A program made the translations under genes and the position numbers. Shown in pieces: positions 1 to 6,657 of a stretch of 64,000 nucleotides of DNA (within the stretch, counting starts at the first letter, position 1; each line of letters begins with the position of its first letter). The notes beneath the pieces are model-generated. The model made no database searches and was not told where the DNA came from. It was given only the letters and a program-made list of their open reading frames with translations. The stretch comes from an uncultured Roseburia sp. GTDB lineage: Bacteria > Bacillota > Clostridia > Lachnospirales > Lachnospiraceae. The DNA is taken from assembly GCA_900542495.1 (NCBI GenBank), contig UQNW01000013.1, positions 1-64,000 of the forward strand, written 5' to 3'.

Positions 1-604
1 CCACAATATTTCCATTTTCATCTCTGACAAACTCCCAATCCTTGATTTCTTTGTTACCCCATGAGTGGTCTGAATTGAATGGTCGCATCGTCACCAGTAA
101 ATGCACATGGGGATTACCATCTCCTTTATCGTGGATACTCCAATCCGCACACATTCCCTTATCTACAAAGGTCTTTTGAATATATTCAGTTGTATAATCA
201 ATCTGTTCCTGTCGGCTCCATTCTTTCGGAAGTGAGAACTCAAATGACCTGCCGAGTTGTGCATCTGAACTTTTTTCTATCCTCAAGACTTCATTCCATA
301 AACGCTGCTTCTGAAAAGTAAGTTTGAATTTTTCCAGTGCAGCATTTTGGTTATCTGCCCTTTTATATCGGACAGATTTCTGGAACCGTCTGATATTTTC
401 AGCAGGTACATTCTGCCATTCCTGTGGTGCATTTTCACACATCAGCAGGCTGGTATAAACGACTTCTTTTTTTGAAGTATAGTAGCTGATCCTGCCTGTT
501 TCTTCATTTTTCATCACATCGCCATTGAGATAAGCAGACGCCGATATGATGGATTTTCCTTTGCTGCGTCCAACAATCTTTACTGTATAATGAAAAATCG
601 CCAT
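1..604 (-). CDS. MobA/MobL (MobQ) relaxase, N-terminal part, cut by window edge
   Basis: Relaxase that would nick the transferred strand at oriT and lead it into the recipient. The frame is open from an ATG at 604 to the window edge (201 codons). It shows SASAYLNGD with Tyr25 at the position of the catalytic tyrosine of R1162/RSF1010 MobA. It also shows HDKGDGNPHVHLLVTMRP with His158, His166 and His168, the metal-binding histidines of MobQ relaxases. The start is preceded by a GGGGGAAACGGAG-like ribosome-binding site. It lies directly downstream of a candidate oriT and a small mobilization protein, as expected for a mobilizable element. The C-terminal half (often a helicase or primase-like region) is outside the window. 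The family call is firm; the size and remaining domains are unknown. Confidence 0.92.
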   Translation of the reverse strand, partial: MAIFHYTVKIVGRSKGKSIISASAYLNGDVMKNEETGRISYYTSKKEVVYTSLLMCENAPQEWQNVPAENIRRFQKSVRYKRADNQNAALEKFKLTFQKQRLWNEVLRIEKSSDAQLGRSFEFSLPKEWSRQEQIDYTTEYIQKTFVDKGMCADWSIHDKGDGNPHVHLLVTMRPFNSDHSWGNKEIKDWEFVRDENGNIV

Positions 605-830
605 GCTCCGTTTCCCCCATTCTGCCGTATCCGGCTTTGATTTCCGGCAGGTAACGTTTTTCCTAAAAGAAAATGGTATCTGCCGGAGCACCCTCTGCGT
701 AAGAGTGCCCTGTGCATAACAGCCTGCATGGAATGTGCCCCTCTGGCGAAGAGTGCCTCCTGCGGCATGAGCAGGTCTGGCTGAAAGCCCCGCCGACGGA
801 ACGAGCCCGGCAAGCGTAAGCGCAGACCGG

Positions 831-907
831 TTGCCACCTGTGGCAAACTTATACGGACGACCTCTGGTTGTCCATAAGTGCGCCCTTCATAAAAAAGCAA
901 TGAAGGG
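831..907. other. oriT: Candidate oriT with MobQ nick site
   Basis: The gene-free stretch 605-932 holds three nested inverted repeats. TTGCCAC/GTGGCAA lies at 831-846. CTTATACGGAC (848-858) pairs with GTCCATAAG (870-878). CCCTTCAT (883-890) pairs with ATGAAGGG (900-907). Between the last two lies TAAGTGCGCCCT (875-886), which matches the conserved core of RSF1010/MobQ nick regions; nicking in that family would fall between 882 and 883. The site sits between the relaxase and a small mobilization gene, the usual place. A 117-codon minus-strand frame over this stretch looks like chance. Confidence 0.8.
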
Positions 908-932
908 AATGGAAACTCCACTCCCTCCGGCA

Positions 933-1247
933 TTACACTTCCTCCGTATTTGCAACTGGCTCTTTCTGCATTGCCTTTGAGAAGAATTTCCCATTTGCTT
1001 CCTGCCTTTTTAAGAAGCCGATCAGCTTTGGGATATCATCTTCCTCAATCGCAGAACCCAGTACCGATTCCACTGCACCGCCAATCTGGCAGAGCCTGTG
1101 TGTCCGTTTTTTGGTTTCCACATCTTTCTGACGTTTCTTCAGTTCCCGTTTCTGTGCTGCATACTGTTTTGCTTTCTCAAGGCTTTCCTGTTCTTTCTTT
1201 TCCAACTGGAGCATACGCTCCTCATAACTCTTTGTTGATCTTGCCAT
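933..1247 (-). CDS. Small mobilization protein (MobC-like, DUF3847 type)
   Basis: A 104-residue, highly charged protein. An N-terminal coiled-coil-like stretch (about residues 5-50, rich in E, K and Q) is followed by the conserved KRTHRLCQIGGAVESVLG segment. This layout is typical of the DUF3847/MobC-like proteins next to MobA/MobL relaxases in Clostridia elements. It probably helps the relaxase bind oriT, but that is inference from family and place. The start at 1247 (MARSTKS) has AAAGGA 11 bases upstream. An ATG nine bases further up is too close to that site, and still longer starts lack one. The oriT lies between this gene and the relaxase, so all three are likely co-transcribed on the minus strand. 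Confidence 0.75.
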   Translation of the reverse strand: MARSTKSYEERMLQLEKKEQESLEKAKQYAAQKRELKKRQKDVETKKRTHRLCQIGGAVESVLGSAIEEDDIPKLIGFLKRQEANGKFFSKAMQKEPVANTEEV

Positions 1248-1367
1248 AAATATCATCGTCCTTTCTTTTTTTCCAAACATAAGTTTCCTGTTGTCTGTCA
1301 GACGAAGTACATGGTATAATCTGCTTGCGTGTAGGTATATCATGACTCCGGTCTGATAGAACCTTTG

Positions 1368-1393
1368 GCGGTTTCTTCGGGAACCGCTTTTTT
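1368..1393 (+). terminator. UUCG-loop intrinsic terminator, plus orientation
   Basis: GCGGTTTC, a TTCG tetraloop and GGAACCGC are followed by six T, a strong plus-strand terminator shape. It reaches into the last bases of the xis gene, which runs the other way. No plus-strand gene lies upstream in the window, so it may block antisense transcription into the xis/repressor switch. Confidence 0.6.
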
Positions 1394-1622
1394 AAGTTGA
1401 ACCGTTTCTTGTGACTGCTTTCACATTTCCCTTATCCCTCAAGTCCCTGCCCTCGTTGGCTTCCATAAAAAGTTCCAGCATATCCGTTTTGATCAGGACT
1501 TTTCTCCCAACCTTCAATACCGGAAGTTTCTTCCACTCTACCAACTTTCGCAGGGTGTTCCTGCCAATTCCCGTATAATCAGCAGCTTCCTCAATAGATA
1601 AGGCAATCTTTCTTTGCGTCAT
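1392..1622 (-). CDS. xis: Excisionase-type winged-helix DNA-binding protein
   Basis: A 76-residue protein with the small helix-turn-helix fold of excisionase/MerR-like proteins (LSIEEAADYTGIGRNTLRKLVEWKKLPVLKVGRKVLIKTD, residues about 8-48). This matches the Tn916/Tn1549-type excisionases that bend DNA and steer the integrase towards excision. AAGGAGG lies 7 bases before the ATG. A near-consensus promoter (TTGACA-N17-TATACT) drives it from the shared control region. It is divergent from the repressor at 1798 and lies on the same element as the integrase at 2588. The excision role is inferred from family and context. Confidence 0.85.
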   Translation of the reverse strand: MTQRKIALSIEEAADYTGIGRNTLRKLVEWKKLPVLKVGRKVLIKTDMLELFMEANEGRDLRDKGNVKAVTRNGST

Positions 1623-1640
1623 ATGACCACCTCCTTTCGA

Positions 1641-1744
1641 ATTGCATTATGCAATTTCATTTGTGCTGTCAGTATAGCGTGTTTATATTGCTTTGTCAAG
1701 CATTATGAAATTTTGCTGCTTTTCTTAAAATTGCATATTGCAAT
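1641..1744. promoter_or_regulatory. Three-operator control region between xis and repressor
   Basis: Three related sites are seen. ATTGCATTATGCAAT (1641-1655) is a perfect palindrome around one central base. AAGCATTATGAAATT (1698-1712) is a half-conserved copy. ATTGCATATTGCAAT (1730-1744) is a palindrome with ATTGCA/TGCAAT arms. The first lies between the xis -10 and its start codon, the second overlaps the xis -35, and the third overlaps the repressor -35. This is a lambda-like layout. The repressor encoded at 1798 is the likely ligand. Confidence 0.65.
1671..1699 (-). promoter_or_regulatory. Promoter of xis
   Basis: Read on the minus strand, TTGACA (1699-1694), a 17-base spacer and TATACT (1676-1671) form a near-consensus sigma-A promoter about 50 bases from the xis start. 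The -35 is overlapped by the middle operator. Confidence 0.75.
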
Positions 1745-1766
1745 ATATTTTGTTGCGTGGTATAGT
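1738..1766 (+). promoter_or_regulatory. Promoter of the XRE repressor
   Basis: TTGCAA (1738-1743), 17 bases, then TATAGT (1761-1766). The -35 is embedded in the third operator (1730-1744), which suggests autoregulation. The start codon at 1798 follows 31 bases later with AGGAGG in between. Confidence 0.7.
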
Positions 1767-1797
1767 AATGACATACCGAAAAAGGAGGCACATCAGC

Positions 1798-2427
1798 ATG
1801 AAAGATAAAGAACTACGCAAGCTGATCGGCAGCAGGGCAAAACAGCGCCGTCTGGAATTAAATCTGACACAGCCTTATGTCGCAGAGAAGATGGGAGTTA
1901 CCGCTTCCACAATCCTGCGTTATGAGAATGGTTCGATTGACAATACCAAAAAGATGGTACTGGAAGGTCTTTCGGAAGCACTTCATGTATCGATTGAATG
2001 GCTCAAAGGGGAAACCGATGAATATGAAACTGATATTACGGATAAGAAAGAATTGCAGATTCGTGATGCGATGGGCGACATTCTCAAACAGTTTCCTCTT
2101 GACCTCAATAAAACAGAAGACGCTTTTTCTAAAGACTTACTGCTGTTAATGTTAAAGCAATATGAACTGTTTCTGGATTCGTTTCAGTTCGCCTGTAAAA
2201 ATTACAAAGGCAGTACCAAAGATGCGGACATTGCCAAAGTAATGGGATTTGAATCGAAAGATGAATATAATGAGATTATGTTTCTCAGGGAGATCACACA
2301 TACTGTCAACGCATTTAATGATATGGCAGATGTTGTAAGGCTCTATTCAAAGAAACCGGAAGCGGCAGAACAAAGGCTTGCAAATCTTTTATCCGAAGTT
2401 ATGTATGACGATTCTGAATCGGTATAG
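1798..2427 (+). CDS. XRE-family helix-turn-helix repressor of the mobile element
   Basis: A 209-residue protein. The N-terminal XRE/Cro-C1 helix-turn-helix (about residues 5-60, KQRRLELNLTQPYVAEKMGVTAS then ILRYENGS) is followed by a helical C-terminal domain of unknown fold. It probably holds xis and possibly integrase expression in check. The start at 1798 was chosen because AGGAGG (1783-1788) lies 9 bases upstream; in-frame ATGs at 1738 and 1768 fall inside the promoter. No RecA-cleavage (LexA/CI) Ala-Gly/Ser-Lys pattern is evident, so induction is more likely by another signal. The gene is divergent from xis and shares three operators with it. Confidence 0.85.
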   Translation: MKDKELRKLIGSRAKQRRLELNLTQPYVAEKMGVTASTILRYENGSIDNTKKMVLEGLSEALHVSIEWLKGETDEYETDITDKKELQIRDAMGDILKQFPLDLNKTEDAFSKDLLLLMLKQYELFLDSFQFACKNYKGSTKDADIAKVMGFESKDEYNEIMFLREITHTVNAFNDMADVVRLYSKKPEAAEQRLANLLSEVMYDDSESV

Positions 2428-2502
2428 TAAGATAATCGGAGTTATGATACAATGAGCGCAAGCGAGTCAAGCTGTTTACAGATTTGACGAGCGGCGAATT
2501 GG

Positions 2503-2522
2503 CTTATGGACTTGTCCATAAG
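2503..2522. repeat. Perfect 9-bp inverted repeat ahead of the integrase
   Basis: CTTATGGAC, TT, GTCCATAAG. It lies in the 160-base stretch between repressor and integrase. The right arm is identical to the oriT arm at 870-878, next to the nick core. Its role is unknown: it could be a structured leader, an integrase arm site or a relic of a second nick-like site. Confidence 0.5.
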
Positions 2523-2587
2523 ATGCCTACACGCAAGAAGCATTTCAGCAGTTCCGATTGTCTGATATCGAAAGGAGACATACGATT

Positions 2588-3883
2588 ATGGCAAAAGGAT
2601 CTGTTAGAAAAAAAGGAAAAAAATGGTACTATCGTTTCTATGTAGAAGATGCAAGCGGTAAAATGGTTCAGAAAGAATACGCCGGAACCGAAAGTAAAAG
2701 TGAGACGGAAAAGCTTCTCCGCAAGGCACTGGAAGACTACGAAGATAAGAAGTTTGTTGCAAAGGCAGATAATCTTACCGTAGGGGAACTTCTGGATATG
2801 TGGGCAGAAGAAGAACTGAAAACTGGGACACTCAGCAACGGTACAGTGGAAAATTATCTTGGTGCAATCCGATGTATCAAAAAACACCCGATTGCAGACC
2901 GCAAACTGAAAACAGTTACTGCCGAACATTTACAGGCATTTCTTGATCTGCTTACATTCGGTGGTGAGTTTCCAGACGGGAAAGTAAAAAAGGGATACAG
3001 CAAAGATTATATCCATTCTTTTTCCGCAGTGTTACAGCAGTCATTCCGTTTTGCAGTATTTCCAAAACAGTTAATCAGTTTCAATCCGATGCAGTATATT
3101 AAGCTGAAAAAGCAGGCAGAGGAAGTTGACCTCTTTTCCGATGATGAAGTGGAAGAAGGTACACAGCCGATTTCACATGAGGATTATGAACGGCTTATCC
3201 AATATCTGGAAAAGAAAAATCCACCTGCTATTCTTCCGATTCAAATTGCGTATTATGCCGGGCTCCGTATCGGGGAAACCTGTGGTCTTACATGGCAGGA
3301 CATTAACCTTGAGGAACAATGCCTGACCATAAAACGCAGTATCCGCTACGACGGCATGAAACACAAAAATATTATCGGACCAACGAAACGGAAAAAAGTA
3401 AGGATTGTTGATTTTGGAGATACGCTGACTGAAATACTGAAAGCTGCCAGAAAAGAACAGCTCAAAAACCGGATGCAGTATGGCGAATTATATCACCGCA
3501 ATTACTACAAAGAAGTGCATGTGAAAAACAGGGTATATTATGAATACTATCATCTTGACGGAACACAGGAAGTCCCGACAGATTACAAAGAAATCTCCTT
3601 TGTCTGCCTGCGACCAGATGGCTCTTTGGAACTGCCGAGTACACTCAGCATTGTATGCAGATCAGTGGCAAAGAAGCTGGAAGGATTTGAAGATTTCCAT
3701 TTTCACCAGCTGCGTCACACTTATACCAGCAATCTGCTTTCCAATGGAGCTGCACCGAAAGATGTACAGGAACTGTTAGGACACTCTGATGTCAGTACCA
3801 CAATGAATATTTACGCTCACTCAACAAGAAAAGCAAAACGGGATTCCGCAAGACTTCTTGATAAAGTAGCGAGCAATGCTTAA
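2588..3883 (+). CDS. int: Tyrosine site-specific recombinase (integrase)
   Basis: A 431-residue phage/ICE-type integrase that inserts and excises the element. The N-terminal arm-binding region begins AKGSVRKKGKKWYYRFYVED. A SAM-like core-binding domain covers about residues 60-170. The catalytic domain shows Arg227 (AGLRIGE), His373 and Arg376 (HQLRHT), His399 (LLGHSD) and nucleophile Tyr409 (MNIYAH), so all key residues are present. The start at 2588 has AAAGGAG upstream; an earlier in-frame ATG at 2558 lacks it. The gene lies at the edge of the mobile segment, so an attachment site is expected just downstream. The other end is outside the window and the duplicated core cannot be read here. 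Confidence 0.95.
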   Translation: MAKGSVRKKGKKWYYRFYVEDASGKMVQKEYAGTESKSETEKLLRKALEDYEDKKFVAKADNLTVGELLDMWAEEELKTGTLSNGTVENYLGAIRCIKKHPIADRKLKTVTAEHLQAFLDLLTFGGEFPDGKVKKGYSKDYIHSFSAVLQQSFRFAVFPKQLISFNPMQYIKLKKQAEEVDLFSDDEVEEGTQPISHEDYERLIQYLEKKNPPAILPIQIAYYAGLRIGETCGLTWQDINLEEQCLTIKRSIRYDGMKHKNIIGPTKRKKVRIVDFGDTLTEILKAARKEQLKNRMQYGELYHRNYYKEVHVKNRVYYEYYHLDGTQEVPTDYKEISFVCLRPDGSLELPSTLSIVCRSVAKKLEGFEDFHFHQLRHTYTSNLLSNGAAPKDVQELLGHSDVSTTMNIYAHSTRKAKRDSARLLDKVASNA

Positions 3884-3890
3884 CTAAAAA

Positions 3891-3940
3891 TTTCCCTTAT
3901 TTCCCTTGCGGATTCCGCATAAGGGCAAAAATAAGGGAAA
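3891..3940 (+). terminator. Long stem-loop after the integrase
   Basis: TTTCCCTTATTT (3891-3902) and AAATAAGGGAAA (3929-3940) are perfect 12-bp arms, with inner CCCTT-GCGG/CCGC-ATAAGGG pairing. It begins 7 bases after the integrase stop. It probably ends integrase transcription; as it lies at the element end it could also be a recombinase-binding repeat. Confidence 0.6.
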
Positions 3941-4080
3941 ATACATATCATTTCACTATTTAATGGGCTGAAAAGCCTGTAAAATAAGGAAAGTTCAGGA
4001 AATCTCTCCACAAATTCCGATTGTATAACAGCATCTTATCATAACATATATGTAACTTGTCAATTTATATATCGTAAATT

Positions 4081-4327
4081 AGGCAGATTTTGTGGCTACA
4101 TTCATAACCTAAAGCAGGGCAGATATAAGAGTACATGCACAAGTCAGTCACCGCATAGAGAAAAAGAAAAATCGTACAAACAAATATGATTTCCTTTGTG
4201 AGCTTTGCGAACAGGAACATCATATTTCGTTTGTACGATTTTCTTTTTAATAACTATTCAGATTGACTTGTGAGGGAAAACTAATCTCTGCCCTTCACTA
4301 CCTATAACATAGACACAAAATCCGCCT
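4081..4327. repeat. 247-bp imperfect palindrome, MITE-like
   Basis: Arms of about 110 bases face each other. Outer blocks are AGGCAGATTTTGTGGCTA (4081-4098) and, on the complement, AGGCGGATTTTGTGTCTA (4327-4310). Shared inner blocks are AGGGCAGA, CACAAGTCA and a near-identical 30-bp arm at 4161-4190/4219-4248. The centre is a 28-base loop. No open frame or clear target duplication was seen. It fills most of the gene-free gap 3941-4352 between integrase and the yhgE operon. It may be a non-autonomous transposon, the element boundary or a structured RNA. Confidence 0.6.
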
Positions 4328-4352
4328 GCATTATGTTAGTTAAAATCTGGTT

Positions 4353-6104
4353 TTACAGCATAACTCCAGATTTTTCCTTGCTCTCCTCCAAGATATGATT
4401 GAACTTTTTGAATGGTGCTGCAAAAACAAGTCCCACAAGCAGAGAAATAATCGTATAGGACATTAAAATTGCCAGATCAACCCAATAATCATCCTGATAC
4501 ATACCAGCCACAGCCTCTTTCATGGCTCCCATTGCATACTTGAATGGCTGGAACTGATAGAAGGTCTGGAATACTTTCGGCAGTGTCTCAATCGGGAATG
4601 TACATCCAGCTCCTGCAACCTGAATTACCATGATAATGATTGCAAGTCCCTCACCGATATTACCAAGTGACGCCGTCAATGCATACATTAAAAAGCCGAA
4701 CACAAAACTACTGCAGGATGCTGCCAGCCAAAATAAAAACGGATGTGCGCACTCAATCCCGATAAAGTACAGATCACCCAATACCGTGATCAGCGCCTGA
4801 ACCTGGGCGATCAGGAAGAATGTGATATATCTTCCAAAAAACTGCTGGTACGGTTTCGCATTTTTAAAGGAAGGCTCAATTTCTACATGCGTATGTATAA
4901 TAGCCACCAGAATCAATCCGCCTACCCAGAGTGCCAGCACGGTATAGAATGGCGCCATGGAAGAACCATAAGTATCCACTTCATAAATCGCCTCTGTTTC
5001 GATCTCAACCGGAGATGCCATAAAGCTTCCGATTTCCTCCGGATCATGCGCTAACAACTTGGATAAAATCTCGTAGCCTTCTTCCCCTTTCATCTGATTC
5101 AAACGTTCCAGACGTTCCCCGATCACCTGACGCATATCTGTGATCGCATCTTTTGTTCCCGAGAGACTGATATTCGCAGATGCTAATGTTGCAGAAAGCT
5201 GTGACAGATTTCCATTCGAAGTATCCAATGCCTTTGCGATAGACCCAAGCGCATTGCTGATACCACCAAACGTTGCTGATAATCCTTTGGAAATTGTTCC
5301 AAGGGATGCCAGACCATTGCCTGTCACGCTCTGCAGATTTCCCATAGCAGTCTGTCCGCTTGAGATAGCACTCTTCATATCCGGATAAACCGCTGCAAAC
5401 TGATTTGTTGTTGATGCAGCATTTCCTGATACCGACATCAGAGAATCCAGTAAATTCTCATACACTGCTAATTGAGCGTCAGCTTCCCCTAATTTTCCAA
5501 TCAGCATATCAATCACATTAGAAGAGCCTGTTTCTTCCTCTAATACCGAGGAATCTAACAATCCGTCAGAAGCTTCCATGCAGCTCTTGATCAGCGTGGA
5601 AATAAACTGTGTGTTTACAGTCTGCTGAACTGCTGTTTTTGCCTTATCTGTAATTTTTGGCGCAATAGCATTTTTCTTTTCATTGGTATAATAGGTGATC
5701 TCCGGATGTTCCATTTCATCTGCAAGAAAACTTACCATATCCGCTGTAAAATCTTCCGGCATAATAAGTGCTGCATAATAATCACCACTGTAAACACCGT
5801 CGATTGCTTCCTCTGTTGTGTCCGTGAACACCCAGCCGATCGTGGTATTCGCTTCTAACCCTTCGATCACGGTTGCACCCATATTAAATTCTGTGTCGTC
5901 AATCGTAATTCCCTTGTCATCTGACGCAACCGCAACTTTAATATTGGATGTTGCATCCGGTCCGTATGGGCTCCAGTTGGATAAAATATTAAACCACGCA
6001 TATAAACAAGGAAGGATAGATAAACCGATCACCATGACAACCGCTACAACATTTGTTTTTAATCTTTTAAAATCCGACATAAAAATCCGAAAAATGTTCA
6101 ACAT
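4353..6104 (-). CDS. YhgE/Pip-family membrane protein (second copy of the operon)
   Basis: A 583-residue protein. One N-terminal membrane helix (about 13-35) is followed by the family hallmark YAWFNILSNWSPYG. A large outside domain (about 40-375) is rich in coiled-coil and Ser/Gly/Asn. Five or six C-terminal helices have the ABC-2-permease-like layout and end in a charged tail. The family includes the Lactococcus phage infection protein Pip and is related to EsaA/YueB of type VII secretion. Transport of an unknown envelope substrate is only inferred. It is last in a three-gene minus-strand operon, 2 bases after the 179-residue gene. It is shorter than the copy at 6658 (699 aa), with a reduced outer domain. 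Confidence 0.85.
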   Translation of the reverse strand: MLNIFRIFMSDFKRLKTNVVAVVMVIGLSILPCLYAWFNILSNWSPYGPDATSNIKVAVASDDKGITIDDTEFNMGATVIEGLEANTTIGWVFTDTTEEAIDGVYSGDYYAALIMPEDFTADMVSFLADEMEHPEITYYTNEKKNAIAPKITDKAKTAVQQTVNTQFISTLIKSCMEASDGLLDSSVLEEETGSSNVIDMLIGKLGEADAQLAVYENLLDSLMSVSGNAASTTNQFAAVYPDMKSAISSGQTAMGNLQSVTGNGLASLGTISKGLSATFGGISNALGSIAKALDTSNGNLSQLSATLASANISLSGTKDAITDMRQVIGERLERLNQMKGEEGYEILSKLLAHDPEEIGSFMASPVEIETEAIYEVDTYGSSMAPFYTVLALWVGGLILVAIIHTHVEIEPSFKNAKPYQQFFGRYITFFLIAQVQALITVLGDLYFIGIECAHPFLFWLAASCSSFVFGFLMYALTASLGNIGEGLAIIIMVIQVAGAGCTFPIETLPKVFQTFYQFQPFKYAMGAMKEAVAGMYQDDYWVDLAILMSYTIISLLVGLVFAAPFKKFNHILEESKEKSGVML

Positions 6105-6106
6105 AT

Positions 6107-6646
6107 CTAATCTTCCTTATCCTTCTTTTTGTCTTTTTTCTTTTCTTTCTTCTTATTCTTCTGCTCAGATGCTGTATCCTCGGAAGTCTCCTCCGAACTG
6201 CTGTCTTCCTCTACCTCATCCTCTTTTTCCTCTAACAGAGCCTCGTCCGGCATCACTTCTGAATCGCCGAAGTATTTTGCCAGAATTGCACGATCCGCAG
6301 CAATCTTACGTTCCATCTCTGCCAGCCTGCTGTCAATGCTGCTGTTTGGCAGTAACGTATCAATTTTTCCGTCTTCTTTAATGCCAAGTTCTGTCAGACG
6401 CTCCTGCAGAGTATAGTCCATATATTCCACATAAATCAGGTATCCAGAAATTGTAAACAAGGAAACAATCCAAAGTACTAAGAACACCACCTTTGAACTG
6501 TCCATGGAAAACATCAGCATTAAAAATATCAACGGAATCAGAATAACACAGCGGATTCCCCAACGGATTTTCTTCTGATTTCGCAGATGTTCCTGATTCT
6601 GATATTCCATGATCCTGCGATAAGATTCTTCATAATTTGTTTCCAT
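6107..6646 (-). CDS. Small membrane protein with a charged tail, between two Pip genes
   Basis: A 179-residue protein of unrecognised family. It has a basic N-terminal cytosolic stretch and two adjacent membrane helices (about residues 27-48 and 54-75). A linker with SRLAEMERKIAADRAILAKYFG (given in parts: coiled-coil-like) follows. The C-terminal tail is about 55 residues long, first acidic (E/D/S-rich) and then almost pure Lys/Glu/Asp (KKKEKKKDKKKDKED). It lies 11 bases after the upstream yhgE-like gene and 2 bases before the next, so all three proteins are translated together and may form one complex. The tail could bind nucleic acid, lipid head groups or a partner; nothing shows which. 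Confidence 0.7.
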   Translation of the reverse strand: METNYEESYRRIMEYQNQEHLRNQKKIRWGIRCVILIPLIFLMLMFSMDSSKVVFLVLWIVSLFTISGYLIYVEYMDYTLQERLTELGIKEDGKIDTLLPNSSIDSRLAEMERKIAADRAILAKYFGDSEVMPDEALLEEKEDEVEEDSSSEETSEDTASEQKNKKKEKKKDKKKDKED

Positions 6647-6657
6647 TGATCTTCTCC

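Noticed and set aside
580..933. 117-codon minus-strand frame between the mobilization gene and relaxase
   Set aside because: It overlaps the relaxase start and covers the oriT hairpins; the protein is low-complexity and Arg-rich without any family pattern.
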